Shown here one piece after another: positions 43,061 through 53,966 of a DNA stretch of 64,000 nt (its first letter is position 1; every line of letters begins with the position of its first letter). The position numbers and the translations under genes were made by a program. Origin of the DNA: an uncultured Alphaproteobacteria bacterium (GTDB lineage Bacteria; Pseudomonadota; Alphaproteobacteria; HIMB59; GCA-002718135); the NCBI GenBank assembly GCA_902623255.1, contig CACNSY010000002.1, forward strand, positions 36,408 through 100,407, read 5' to 3'. The notes under the pieces were generated by a model. The model did not search any database, had not been told where the DNA came from, and saw nothing but the letters and a program-made list of their open reading frames with translations.

Positions 43061-43768
43061 ATGTTAATTTTAAAAAGTATAATATTTTATATTTCCTTGG
43101 TTATATGGACTGTGTTGATGGGTATTGTATGTTTACCTTTTCTCTTATTACCAAGTTATTTACTTAAATATCCAACAAAACTTTGGATACGTATTATTTT
43201 TGTTTTTCTTAATCTTATATGTAATATTAAACATAAAATTGAGGGTTTAGAAAATATTCCAAATGAAAGTGTATTAATTACGTCTAAACATCAGTCCGCA
43301 TTTGAGACACTTGCACTCTATTACTATTTAAAAGATTGTTTCTTTATCCATAAAAGAGAGCTTTTCTTTATACCAATTTTTGGACAATATTTATTCAAGT
43401 CTAATATGGTTGCAATTAATAGAGATGGTGGAACAAAAGCTATGAGAGATATGTTACAAAAAGTTCAATCAAAATTATCTTTTGGATCTTCAATTATTAT
43501 TTTCCCCGAGGGAACAAGAAAGCTGCCTGGGAGCAAACCTGATTATAAGACAGGTTTTATTGGAATTTATAATCATACGAAAAGAAAAATCCTTCCTGTA
43601 GCTTTAAATTCAGGTTTATGTTGGCCAAAACAATCATGGGTATTAGAAAAAGGATTAATTACTATAAAATTTTTACCGACGATTGATGAAGGTTTAGATA
43701 AAAAAGTTTTATTAAACGAAGTTCAAAATAGAATAGAAACTGCTTCAAATTTATTATTGGATAACTAA
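43061..43768 (+). CDS. plsC: 1-acyl-sn-glycerol-3-phosphate acyltransferase
   Basis: A 235-residue membrane-associated acyltransferase of phospholipid synthesis, with one or two N-terminal hydrophobic segments. The catalytic block is SKHQSAFET, with His77 and an acidic residue (Glu82) four residues on. Most PlsC proteins have Asp in that place (HX4D), so Glu is worth noting. The substrate-binding block FPEGTRKLPG is normal. It overlaps the convergent tyrA by 4 nt. Confidence 0.9.
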   Translation: MLILKSIIFYISLVIWTVLMGIVCLPFLLLPSYLLKYPTKLWIRIIFVFLNLICNIKHKIEGLENIPNESVLITSKHQSAFETLALYYYLKDCFFIHKRELFFIPIFGQYLFKSNMVAINRDGGTKAMRDMLQKVQSKLSFGSSIIIFPEGTRKLPGSKPDYKTGFIGIYNHTKRKILPVALNSGLCWPKQSWVLEKGLITIKFLPTIDEGLDKKVLLNEVQNRIETASNLLLDN

Positions 43769-44676
43769 TTCTTTTCTGTGGGATCAAAAGTTCCTGCTTG
43801 ACCAATCTCTTCAATAATTTTTCTAATTTCTTTTGATTTTATAAATTTTTCTTCCAAATATTTTAAATCATTATTTCTTATTGCTTTTTGATAAGTAAGT
43901 AGATCTTCACTGAAACGACCAAGCATTTCTAAAACGGCTTCTTTATTTTTTTCATAAACATCACGCCACATTACTGGATCACTACCTGCCAATCTTGTGA
44001 AATCTCTAAAACCTGCAGCTGAATACTTAATTACTTCATCTTTCATTTGAGATTCAAGCTCTGTTGCAGTTCCTACGACAGAATATGCAATGAGTTGTGG
44101 AATATGAGATGTCATAGCTAGTACTCTGTCATGACGTTTAGGTTCCATGATTTCTATATTCATTCCAAATGACTCCCAAATATCTGAAATTGATCTTGTT
44201 ATCTCACTCTGAGTTTCTATTGGGGTCAAAATACAATACCTATTTTCAAACAGCTTTGCGAAACCAAATTCTGGTCCGCTTTTCTCTAATCCAGCAATAG
44301 GGTGAGCAGGAACAAATAAAATTTTTTTATTATTAATTGATTCTTTAAAATCTTCTATAACACTTACTTTTGTTGAACCAACATCTGTTACTAGTGTTGT
44401 TTTATTAACATAGCTATTCAATTGCTTAAATATATCCCTATATGAGCTCAAAGGCGTACAAATAAAAATAATATCAAATTGTTGATTATATTTATTTAAA
44501 TCACTCTCTATTGCATCCACAAGATTTAAATTTTTTGAAATATTTATTACCTCACTATCTCTATCAATAGCAAAAATTTTTTTTGATATTTGTTTTTCCT
44601 TGATTGCCCTCGCTATGGATGATCCAATTAATCCCATACCAATGACCAGTGCTGAATCATAAGTTATTTTAGACAT
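43765..44676 (-). CDS. tyrA: Prephenate (arogenate) dehydrogenase
   Basis: A 303-residue NAD(P)-dependent enzyme making 4-hydroxyphenylpyruvate (or tyrosine from arogenate). The Rossmann motif is VIGMGLIGSSIARAI (residues 11-25), with an acidic IDRD loop. The catalytic histidine lies in PAHPIAGLEKSGP and the second domain contains MTSHIPQLIAYS and AAGFRDFTRLAGSDP. It overlaps the chorismate mutase-aminotransferase gene by 8 nt, so the two form a tyrosine-branch operon. Confidence 0.92.
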   Translation of the reverse strand: MSKITYDSALVIGMGLIGSSIARAIKEKQISKKIFAIDRDSEVINISKNLNLVDAIESDLNKYNQQFDIIFICTPLSSYRDIFKQLNSYVNKTTLVTDVGSTKVSVIEDFKESINNKKILFVPAHPIAGLEKSGPEFGFAKLFENRYCILTPIETQSEITRSISDIWESFGMNIEIMEPKRHDRVLAMTSHIPQLIAYSVVGTATELESQMKDEVIKYSAAGFRDFTRLAGSDPVMWRDVYEKNKEAVLEMLGRFSEDLLTYQKAIRNNDLKYLEEKFIKSKEIRKIIEEIGQAGTFDPTEKN

Positions 44677-46018
44677 TAAATTTCTTCAAACTTTCAACTG
44701 TCAAATCCATTTCTTCTTTTGTACCAATACTAATTCTCAAAAAATTGGGCAGATTATAACTATTTAAACGCCTTATAATAATGCCATCATTCATAAGATG
44801 ATTACTAATTTTCTCAGCTTCTTCTTCTGAAGTTTCAATTAAAGTAAAATTACCTTCAGTTTGTCTGGTTTTAATATTTAGGAGTTTGAGCTCTTTTTCA
44901 AACCAATCTTTAATTTCAGAATTTAATTTAACAGAGTTTTCAATATGTTCTTTATCCTCCAAAGCTTTAATTGCAAGAGACTGTGAAATAGTTGTCGTAT
45001 TAAAAGGAGGTTTTATTTTATTAATTATATCAGCTATTTTTTGACTGGTATAACACCAGCCTACTCTTAAAGCTGCGAGTCCATATGTTTTTGAAAATGT
45101 TCTTGTTAAAATAATATTCTCATATTCATCCGTTAAACTAAATCCTTTATCATAATCGTCTTTTTGCACATATTCGACATATGCTCCGTCTATAACAACT
45201 ATAATATTTTTAGAAATACTATTCATTAATTTAACAAGTTGGTCTCTAGACAAATAAGTGCCGGTTGGATTATTAGGTGATGCAATATAAATTACTTTGG
45301 TAACGTCATTTGTTTGATCTATGAGATTTTCAATATTTAAATTGAAATTTACATCTTCCTTAATTTTTTTTGGAACTGCACCAACTACTTTACTGACAAT
45401 TGAATACATCTCAAAGCCGTGGTTTGCGTGGAGAATTTCATCGCCATCTTGACAAAATGCCAAAGCTGCAAATAATAATACTTCATCTGAGCCAGAGCCA
45501 AGAATAATTCTATTATTATCAATAGAAAAATTTTTAGCTATTGCTTCTCTTAATGATGATCCATCAATTTCTGGGTATCTATGTAAATCATGATTAATAT
45601 TTTTTGTTTCCAACAATTCAATTGCTTTCGGTGAAGCACCATAGGGATTTTCATTTGAAGAAAGTTTGATAACTCTTTTATTGTTATTTAACTTTGCCTT
45701 ACCACCTTTATAAACATTAATGTTTTCTATAGATCTTTTTGATTGAATATTTTCTTTAGTTAACTTTTGAAGTTTTTCAGAAGATTGAAAAATTTCTCTC
45801 CAAAGTCTAACGATAGTATCTTTTGGATAAGATCCTGTAAATTTAGAACTTAATCTGTCGAGAATTTTTTGTTCTCTATCTAGATCAACAACTGAATTAT
45901 CTTTTTTGTGTTTTCCTATTTCTAAAACAATTTTAGATCGATTAGATAATAAAGATAAAATTTCATCATCAATGTTATTAATTTTGCTTCTTAAATTGTC
46001 TAATTCTTTATTTTTCAT
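44669..46018 (-). CDS. Chorismate mutase-HisC-like aminotransferase fusion
   Basis: A 449-residue fusion. Residues 1 to about 85 form an AroQ-type chorismate mutase helix bundle (LDNLRSKINNIDDEILSLLSNRSKIV, then DREQKILDRL). From about residue 115 a class I/II PLP aminotransferase of the HisC type follows (KLSSNENPYGASP, GSGSDEVL, SPNNPTGTY, and the PLP lysine in FSKTYGLAALRVGW). I start at ATG 46018, giving a canonical mutase N-terminus. With tyrA overlapping downstream, the pair covers chorismate to prephenate, 4-hydroxyphenylpyruvate and tyrosine. It may also serve histidine synthesis if no other hisC exists. Confidence 0.9.
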   Translation of the reverse strand: MKNKELDNLRSKINNIDDEILSLLSNRSKIVLEIGKHKKDNSVVDLDREQKILDRLSSKFTGSYPKDTIVRLWREIFQSSEKLQKLTKENIQSKRSIENINVYKGGKAKLNNNKRVIKLSSNENPYGASPKAIELLETKNINHDLHRYPEIDGSSLREAIAKNFSIDNNRIILGSGSDEVLLFAALAFCQDGDEILHANHGFEMYSIVSKVVGAVPKKIKEDVNFNLNIENLIDQTNDVTKVIYIASPNNPTGTYLSRDQLVKLMNSISKNIIVVIDGAYVEYVQKDDYDKGFSLTDEYENIILTRTFSKTYGLAALRVGWCYTSQKIADIINKIKPPFNTTTISQSLAIKALEDKEHIENSVKLNSEIKDWFEKELKLLNIKTRQTEGNFTLIETSEEEAEKISNHLMNDGIIIRRLNSYNLPNFLRISIGTKEEMDLTVESLKKFNV

Positions 46019-46096
46019 AATTTTGGACGTTTCTTTACAAACTATCTTACGATAAATCAAAATAAAGTAGTATTTAATTTAAAAAATGACGATTTA

Positions 46097-46124
46097 TTGA
46101 CTTAGAAAGATATATAAATATAAG
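46097..46124 (+). promoter_or_regulatory. Putative promoter for metX operon
   Basis: TTGACT and TATAAG are separated by 16 nt. The predicted transcript would start near 46131, exactly where the riboswitch aptamer begins, which supports both calls. Confidence 0.6.
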
Positions 46125-46132
46125 ACCAATTA

Positions 46133-46180
46133 TCACCGATTTGAGACAGCTTGCGGGTGGAGCAATAATCAGCTAAAGCG
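46133..46180 (+). ncRNA. SAM-II-like riboswitch upstream of metX
   Basis: The 48-nt stretch matches the SAM-II layout. Stem P1 (TCACC pairs with GGGTGG) encloses a loop that begins GATTTGA and contains GCTTGC. The 3' strand AGCTAAAGCG can form the pseudoknot (GCTT with AAGC, and GC with GC). SAM-II elements sit ahead of methionine genes in alphaproteobacteria, and metX follows 47 nt downstream. Binding of S-adenosylmethionine should lower metX expression. Identified by remembered consensus and manual pairing, not by a covariance model. Confidence 0.82.
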
Positions 46181-46227
46181 TTTACACTCCTCCTTCATTC
46201 TTTCAAATAGTGTTAGACTAAAAAGAT

Positions 46228-47376
46228 ATGAAAACAAAATTTACTACTGACACAAAACTTGAAAGCGAAATAGCCTATTTCCAGAATATTAATTTAAAAC
46301 TAGAATCAGGAGATATAATAGATAGTTTTAAACTAGCATTCAAAACATATGGCAAATTAAATGCTGATAAAACTAATGCTATTCTTGTTTGCCATGCTTT
46401 AACTGGAGATCAATATGTTGCTGGGAATAATCCCATTACTGGGAGAGAAGGTTGGTGGTCTAGAATGGTTGGGCCTAATAAACCAATTGATACAAACAAA
46501 TTTTTTGTAATTTGCTCAAATGTACTCGGCGGTTGTGCTGGCTCAACGGGTCCTAAAGAGTTACAAAATGGAAGTGATGTTGCATATGGTGGTAATTTTC
46601 CTTCCGTAACAATAAAAGATATGGTGAAGGCTCAATCTTTATTGATTGAAAATTTAAATATAGAGAAGTTATTTTCTGTCATTGGTGGTTCGATGGGAGC
46701 AATGCAAGCGCTTCAATGGGCAATCGATTTTCCAGATAAAATTTTAAATATAATACATATTGCGGGCGCGTTAAAACATTCGGCTCAAAATATTGCATTT
46801 CATGAAGTTGGGCGACAGGCAATAATGAGTGATCCTATTTGGAAAAATGGAAAGTATTTTGAAAATAATGAAGTGCCAGAAAGAGGTCTATCAGTAGCAA
46901 GAATGATTGCGCATATCACATATTTATCCGAAAATGCGATGCATAGAAAATTTGGAAGAAAACTTCAATCAAGAGATATTATTTCTTTTGGATTTGATGC
47001 TGATTTTCAAGTTGAGAGTTATCTGAGATATCAAGGTAAATCATTTGTTGAAAGATTTGATGCAAATTCATATCTTTATTTAACAAGGGCTATGGATTAT
47101 TTTGATCATGATGAAACATTTAGAAAAAATATTGAGTTTAGTCATAATCCAAATAACCATTTAAAATATTTAATTGTCTCATTTACCTCGGATTGGTTAT
47201 TCCCTACAATAGAAAGTAAAATGATTGTAAATCAATTAAATTCTCTATCAAGAGAAGTAAGCTTTCTAGAAATTGATACTGATAAAGGGCATGATAGTTT
47301 TTTATTAGAGGAACCACAGTTAGATAATGTAATAAAAGGTTTCCTAACAAACAACTTTGCGAAAATAGATGAATAA
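46228..47376 (+). CDS. metX: Homoserine O-acetyltransferase
   Basis: A 382-residue alpha/beta-hydrolase-fold acyltransferase making O-acetylhomoserine for methionine synthesis. The nucleophile is the Ser of GGSMGAMQALQWA, the acid the Asp of FTSDWLFP, and the base the His of DKGHDSFLLE. NVLGGCAGSTGP is another family block. It is preceded by a SAM-II-like riboswitch and overlaps metW by 8 nt. The metY-type partner is encoded at 34.4 kb. Confidence 0.95.
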   Translation: MKTKFTTDTKLESEIAYFQNINLKLESGDIIDSFKLAFKTYGKLNADKTNAILVCHALTGDQYVAGNNPITGREGWWSRMVGPNKPIDTNKFFVICSNVLGGCAGSTGPKELQNGSDVAYGGNFPSVTIKDMVKAQSLLIENLNIEKLFSVIGGSMGAMQALQWAIDFPDKILNIIHIAGALKHSAQNIAFHEVGRQAIMSDPIWKNGKYFENNEVPERGLSVARMIAHITYLSENAMHRKFGRKLQSRDIISFGFDADFQVESYLRYQGKSFVERFDANSYLYLTRAMDYFDHDETFRKNIEFSHNPNNHLKYLIVSFTSDWLFPTIESKMIVNQLNSLSREVSFLEIDTDKGHDSFLLEEPQLDNVIKGFLTNNFAKIDE

Positions 47377-48052
47377 AATTAATAGCATAAGAAAAGATTG
47401 GTCTCTTATTGAAACACTTATCGCAGAAGATAGAAAAATCCTAGATATTGGATGTGGTGATGGCGGTCTTATGGAACAATTAGAAAATAATCGTAATGCG
47501 ATAACTCATGGCATTGAATTAAATAGAGACCTAGCTGCAAATGCTATTGCAAGAGGTTTCAATGTTGTACATGGAAATGCCGAATTAGATTTGTCCCAAT
47601 ATTCAAATAATAGTTTTGATTATGTAATTTTAAGTCAAACTTTACAAGCAATGATGAAGCCTAAAGATATTCTGTCTGAATTATTAAGAATAGGATCAAA
47701 AGCAATAGTTTCTTTTCCTAACTTTGGACATTGGAAAATAAGATTACAGCTTTTAATATCTGGAAGAATGCCAGTAACAGAAAGTTTACCTTATACATGG
47801 TATGACACACCTAACATTCATTTTTTTACAATTAAGGATTTTTTGAATTTGTGTAATGAAATGAATATTGTAATTGAAAAAAGTATTGGATTAACATCAA
47901 AAGGTAAGCAATTTGATATAAGTGAATCAATTACTGGAGTTAATTTTTTCACTCACGAAGCTATCTTTTTATTAAGTTATAAAAATTTTGAACCAATAAA
48001 AATTAAATCATCAAAAAAAGTTTTTGCAAAAAATTCTGTTATTGCAAATTAG
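47369..48052 (+). CDS. metW: Methionine biosynthesis protein MetW
   Basis: A 227-residue methyltransferase-fold protein that partners MetX for full activity in many proteobacteria. The SAM-binding-like motif LDIGCGDGGLMEQL lies near residues 25-38. FPNFGHWKIRLQLLISGRMPVTESLPYTWYDTPNIHFFT is the diagnostic MetW region (about 115-155). It overlaps metX, the standard order, and is followed 7 nt later by a gloB-like gene. Confidence 0.93.
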   Translation: MNKINSIRKDWSLIETLIAEDRKILDIGCGDGGLMEQLENNRNAITHGIELNRDLAANAIARGFNVVHGNAELDLSQYSNNSFDYVILSQTLQAMMKPKDILSELLRIGSKAIVSFPNFGHWKIRLQLLISGRMPVTESLPYTWYDTPNIHFFTIKDFLNLCNEMNIVIEKSIGLTSKGKQFDISESITGVNFFTHEAIFLLSYKNFEPIKIKSSKKVFAKNSVIAN

Positions 48053-48059
48053 TTATTAG

Positions 48060-48812
48060 ATGAAAGTTGAAATTATAAATCAATTAAAAGACAACTACTC
48101 TTTTGTTTTATATAATGACACACTTAAGAGTTGTGTTATAGATCCTGCTGACAGTAATCCTATATTAAATTTTGCTCTTGAAAACAATTTAACCATAGAA
48201 GATATATTTATTACACATCATCATAAAGATCATACATCAGGTGTAAAAGGAATACTTAATGCTTTTCCAGAAGTTAATATTCACTCTCCCAATGCTCAGA
48301 TTGAAAATACAAGATTCGTTTTACGTGATGGAGATGAAGTCAACTCCTGCTTAAATACATTTAGAATAATAAAAACACCCGGGCATACATTAGATCATAT
48401 AATTTATTATGATGAAAACAATGGTGTTTTATTTTGTGGTGATACACTGTTCAGACTTGGTTGTGGTCGTGTGTTCGAAGGAACATTAAATGAAATGTTT
48501 AACAGTTTACAAAAAATTAATGAATTTGATAAAAATACAATTATTTATTGTGGTCATGAATATACTTTAAACAATTTAAATTTTCTTGAGAAAACACTCA
48601 AAAAAGAAAGTTCTTATTTAACAGTTAGAAACAAAATTAATGATGATTTAAATAATAAAGGAAAATCCGTACCTTTTTTATTAGATGATGAACAACGCTA
48701 TAACTTATTCCTGAATCAAAATTCAAAAATAGGTACTATAATTAAGAAAGAGCTAGGTTTTACAGACTTTGAATTATTTGCTTATTTGCGAAAAGCAAAG
48801 GATAGCTTTTAA
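48060..48812 (+). CDS. gloB: Hydroxyacylglutathione hydrolase (glyoxalase II)
   Basis: A 250-residue metallo-beta-lactamase-fold hydrolase. The metal motif THHHKDHTSG is near residue 53. Further ligands are the His of TPGHTLDH, the Asp of FCGDTLFRLGCGR, and the His of YCGHEYTL. The C-terminal region with glyoxalase II substrate-binding residues (DDEQRYNLFLN) supports GloB over generic MBL proteins. It completes the glutathione methylglyoxal route with the gloA-like gene at 5.2 kb. Confidence 0.9.
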   Translation: MKVEIINQLKDNYSFVLYNDTLKSCVIDPADSNPILNFALENNLTIEDIFITHHHKDHTSGVKGILNAFPEVNIHSPNAQIENTRFVLRDGDEVNSCLNTFRIIKTPGHTLDHIIYYDENNGVLFCGDTLFRLGCGRVFEGTLNEMFNSLQKINEFDKNTIIYCGHEYTLNNLNFLEKTLKKESSYLTVRNKINDDLNNKGKSVPFLLDDEQRYNLFLNQNSKIGTIIKKELGFTDFELFAYLRKAKDSF

Positions 48813-48848
48813 GGTCTTTATTTCCAGTATTTACGCCATATTTTTAAT

Positions 48849-48875
48849 TTGACTATTAGCATAGTTCACTATAAA
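48849..48875 (+). promoter_or_regulatory. Putative promoter for rplU-rpmA
   Basis: TTGACT and TATAAA lie in the gap before rplU, separated by 15 nt, shorter than ideal. The predicted start is only about 10 nt from the ATG. Identified by eye. Confidence 0.4.
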
Positions 48876-48892
48876 CCCCGCCATCTAAAGAT

Positions 48893-49414
48893 ATGTTAGC
48901 AATTTTCAAAACTGGTGGAAAGCAATACTCAGCAAGAGCTGGTCAGATACTTAAGGTAGAAAAACTTGAGGGATCCAAAGGTGATAAAGTGTCTATTACT
49001 GATGTATTAGCGATCAGTGATAAAAGCACAAATAGCTTAGGCGAGCCATTACTAAAAGATGCTTCAATTGAAGCAAAAATTGTTGATCAAATCAGAGATA
49101 AAAAAATAATAGTTTTTAAAAAAAGAAAAAGACAAAATTACAGACTAACACAAGGTCATAGACAATATCTAACTGTATTAAGAATAGAATCAATTTCTTA
49201 TGGTGGAAAAAAATCCACTGCTGAACCTGAAACAAAAAAAGTTAAAAAAACTGAAACTAAAGTTACTAAAGAAAAAATTGAGTCTAAAGAGGTAAAAGTT
49301 GCAAAAAAGAAGACGGTTGCAAAAAAAGCAGTAAATAAAGCTTCACCTACTAAGAAAAAATCAGTAAAGAAAACTGTTAAAAAAACTGTTAAAACTAAAA
49401 AAGAAGATAAATAA
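48893..49414 (+). CDS. rplU: Ribosomal protein L21 with long lysine-rich tail
   Basis: A 173-residue protein. The first about 103 residues are ribosomal protein L21 ([32 protein letters not shown]). A further 70 residues of Lys/Thr/Ala/Val low-complexity sequence follow (for example [19 protein letters not shown]). Normal bacterial L21 is close to 103 residues, but C-terminal extensions are known in alphaproteobacteria. Its stop overlaps rpmA's ATG by 1 nt (TAATG). Confidence 0.95.
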   Translation: MLAIFKTGGKQYSARAGQILKVEKLEGSKGDKVSITDVLAISDKSTNSLGEPLLKDASIEAKIVDQIRDKKIIVFKKRKRQNYRLTQGHRQYLTVLRIESISYGGKKSTAEPETKKVKKTETKVTKEKIESKEVKVAKKKTVAKKAVNKASPTKKKSVKKTVKKTVKTKKEDK

Positions 49415-49671
49415 TGGCAACGAAAAAAGCAGGTGGTAGTTCTAGGAATGGAAGAGACTCGGCTGGTCGAAGACTTGGAGTTAAGAAATTTGGCGGTGAA
49501 AACGTAATAGCAGGAAACATTATTATTAGGCAAAGAGGTACAAAGTTTCATCCAGGTGATAATGTTGGCATAGGTAAAGATCACACAATATTTGCTACAA
49601 TAAATGGAAAAGTAGCTTTTAAAAAAACAAGAGTAAGAACTTTTGTATCAGTTGTTCCCACAGAACAATAA
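49414..49671 (+). CDS. rpmA: Ribosomal protein L27
   Basis: An 85-residue protein matching L27, which reaches the peptidyl-transferase centre. [22 protein letters not shown] at the N-terminus and [22 protein letters not shown] are the family sequence. It follows rplU directly and precedes obgE, the usual order. Confidence 0.97.
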   Translation: MATKKAGGSSRNGRDSAGRRLGVKKFGGENVIAGNIIIRQRGTKFHPGDNVGIGKDHTIFATINGKVAFKKTRVRTFVSVVPTEQ

Positions 49672-49685
49672 TCCCAATTAATTAA

Positions 49686-51779
<2,094 letters not shown>

Positions 51780-51783
<4 letters not shown>

Positions 51784-53033
51784 GTATTGAAAATAATATT
51801 ATTGAATTAGGCAAAAAAGCAAAATCTGCCTCTCTAAATATGAAAGTCTGTAGCAGTGATCAAAAAAATCTTGCTTTAACAAAACTCACTAAAAATTTAG
51901 ATAAAAATAGAAATAAAATTCTTGAAGCAAATAAAATAGATTTAGAAAATGGTGAAAAAAAATCTTTAGCTAAGCCTTTAATAAATAGACTTACATTAAC
52001 TGAAAAATCTATTGATGGATTGATTACATCAATTGAAGATATAATTGAAATACCAGATCCAATTGGCATTACGTTAGAAGAATGGGAAAGACCTAATGGT
52101 TTAAAGTTTCGTAAAATTTCAACACCACTTGGTGTATTAGGGGTAATTTATGAATCCAGACCGAACGTCACTGTTGATGCGTCTTGTCTTTCCATAAAAT
52201 CTGGTAATTGTATAATTTTAAGAGGTGGTAGTGATAGTTTTCATTCCTCTAAAGAATTGGTAAATAATATTACAAATGCTTTCACGGAAGCTGGCCTCCC
52301 AGAACATTGTGTCCAAATGATTAATACACCTGAAAGAGAAGCAGTTGATCATTTACTAAGCATGAGAGATTATGTTGACGTTATTATTCCTAGGGGTGGC
52401 AAAGGTTTGATTGAAAAAATTAATTCAGCAAGCAAAATACCCGTTATCAAACATTTAGACGGTATATGTCATGTGTATGTAGATAAAGATGCTGATTTAA
52501 GCATTGCTGAAAAAGTAGTTTTTAATAGTAAAATGAGACGTCCTGAAATTTGTGGTGCTGCAGAAACACTTTTAATTGATGAAAAAATTAAAGACGAAGC
52601 AATGAAAATATTAAAACCTCTAAAAAAAGTAAATTGTGAAATTCGAGGCGATGAATATATTCAGTCTTTAGATAGTGATTTTAAAAAGGCAAGTGAAGAA
52701 GATTGGTCATTAGAATATTTAGATAAAATTTTATCAGTAAAAATTGTTTCAGGAGTTGATGAAGCGGTTAAGCATATAAATAATTATTCTTCTGGACATA
52801 CGGAAAGTATAATTACACAAAGTGAAAAAACCTTTGAAAAATTTTATAATAAAATTGACAGCGCAATAATACTTAAAAATGCATCTACACAATTTGCAGA
52901 TGGCGGTGAATTTGGTTTTGGTGCTGAGATAGGAATCTCAACAGACAAAATACATGTAAGAGGACCAGTGGGAACAAAACATTTAACTACATTTAAATAT
53001 GTAGTTAATGGTAGTGGTCAGGAAAGACCTTAA
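51780..53033 (+). CDS. proA: Gamma-glutamyl phosphate reductase
   Basis: A 417-residue aldehyde-dehydrogenase-fold enzyme reducing glutamyl-5-phosphate in proline synthesis. GVIYESRPNVTVDA and the catalytic-cysteine block RRPEICGAAETLLID identify ProA. The C-terminal FADGGEFGFGAEIGISTDKIHVRGPVG is also diagnostic. It is coupled to proB (ATGA overlap) and abuts nadD. Confidence 0.96.
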
Positions 53034-53612
53034 TTGAAAAAGATTGGACTTCTGGGAGGGTCTTTTGATCCGCCACATCGAGGGCATCTATTTATTTCAA
53101 ATGAAGCTAAAAAAGTATTACATCTAGATGAAATTTGGTGGTTAGTTACACCTCAGAACCCTTTGAAGATTTCAAAACCTGCAACATACGAAGAAAGGTT
53201 ACAAAATTGTAAACAAATTACAAAAAATTTTCCTATAAAAATATTAGAAGTAGAAAAAAAAATTAAATCTCAATACTCTTATCAAACAATTAAATTTCTA
53301 ATTCAATATTATAAAAATATTAAATTTTTTTGGTTAATGGGTGCAGACAATTTAGTTAATTTCCACGAATGGGAAAAATGGCAATCAATTTTTCATATTA
53401 TCTCTATTGTTATTTTTAGAAGACATGGATATAATACGAATGCTTTGAAAAGTGTTGCAGCAAAAAAATTTATTCATCACAAATATATAGCTCAAGACAT
53501 AGAACATGTTTCAAAAAAAATTCCTGCATGGACTTTGATTCAAAATAAAGAAATTAAAATTTCATCATCTGAAATTAGAAATCAAAGAAATAAATTAAGA
53601 GGCAAATATTAA
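53034..53612 (+). CDS. nadD: Nicotinate-nucleotide adenylyltransferase
   Basis: A 192-residue nucleotidyltransferase of NAD synthesis. The N-terminal GLLGGSFDPPHRGHLFI holds the (T/H)xGH motif; FFWLMGADNL and KISSSEIRNQR are the other conserved blocks. It begins with a TTG codon immediately after the proA stop. It ends at 53612 within the sequence TATTAA that also appears to start rsfS. Confidence 0.92.
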   Translation: MKKIGLLGGSFDPPHRGHLFISNEAKKVLHLDEIWWLVTPQNPLKISKPATYEERLQNCKQITKNFPIKILEVEKKIKSQYSYQTIKFLIQYYKNIKFFWLMGADNLVNFHEWEKWQSIFHIISIVIFRRHGYNTNALKSVAAKKFIHHKYIAQDIEHVSKKIPAWTLIQNKEIKISSSEIRNQRNKLRGKY

Positions 53613-53961
53613 TAAAATTACTTCATTAACAGAAAATATTGTATCAATACTAAGTGATGCAAAAGCTGAAGATATAAAAGTAATTGATTTATCTAATAAA
53701 TCATCCGTTGCTGATGCCTTTGTGATTGCTACATGTAGATCAACTAGACATTCAGATGCTACAGCAGATGAAATGGTAAAAAAATTAAAAAAAGCAGGGA
53801 TAAAATGTCCGAATCCTGAAGGAAGACCTCAATGTGACTGGATAATTGTTGATGCAGGTGAGATCATTGTTCATTTGTTTCGACAAGAAATTAGAGAATT
53901 ATATGCATTAGAAAAATTATGGGAAGTAAGCTTTGATTCTTCACAAACTAAACTAGCTTAA
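53608..53961 (+). CDS. rsfS: Ribosome silencing factor RsfS, apparent ATT start
   Basis: The frame encodes a 117-residue RsfS (Iojap) protein that binds L14 and blocks subunit joining. The N-terminal part reads INKITSLTENIVSILSDAKA, then EDIKVIDLSNKSSVADAFVIATCRST, followed by CDWIIVDAGEIIVHLF, all family features. No ATG, GTG or TTG precedes the conserved core: the first GTG, at 53722, would remove about a third of the domain. An ATT at 53608 sits 5 nt after AAGAGG and overlaps the nadD stop, so it is the most likely start. ctpA follows directly. Confidence 0.85.
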   Translation: MNKITSLTENIVSILSDAKAEDIKVIDLSNKSSVADAFVIATCRSTRHSDATADEMVKKLKKAGIKCPNPEGRPQCDWIIVDAGEIIVHLFRQEIRELYALEKLWEVSFDSSQTKLA

Positions 53962-53966
53962 AATAT

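Noticed and set aside
49198..49584. A 128-codon open frame on the minus strand opposite rplU/rpmA
   Set aside because: It is the antisense shadow of the lysine-rich L21 tail and L27; the product is a Phe/Thr-rich low-complexity protein with no family likeness.
53722..53961. Short rsfS starting at GTG 53722
   Set aside because: It removes about a third of the conserved domain although the missing part is encoded intact just upstream in the same frame.
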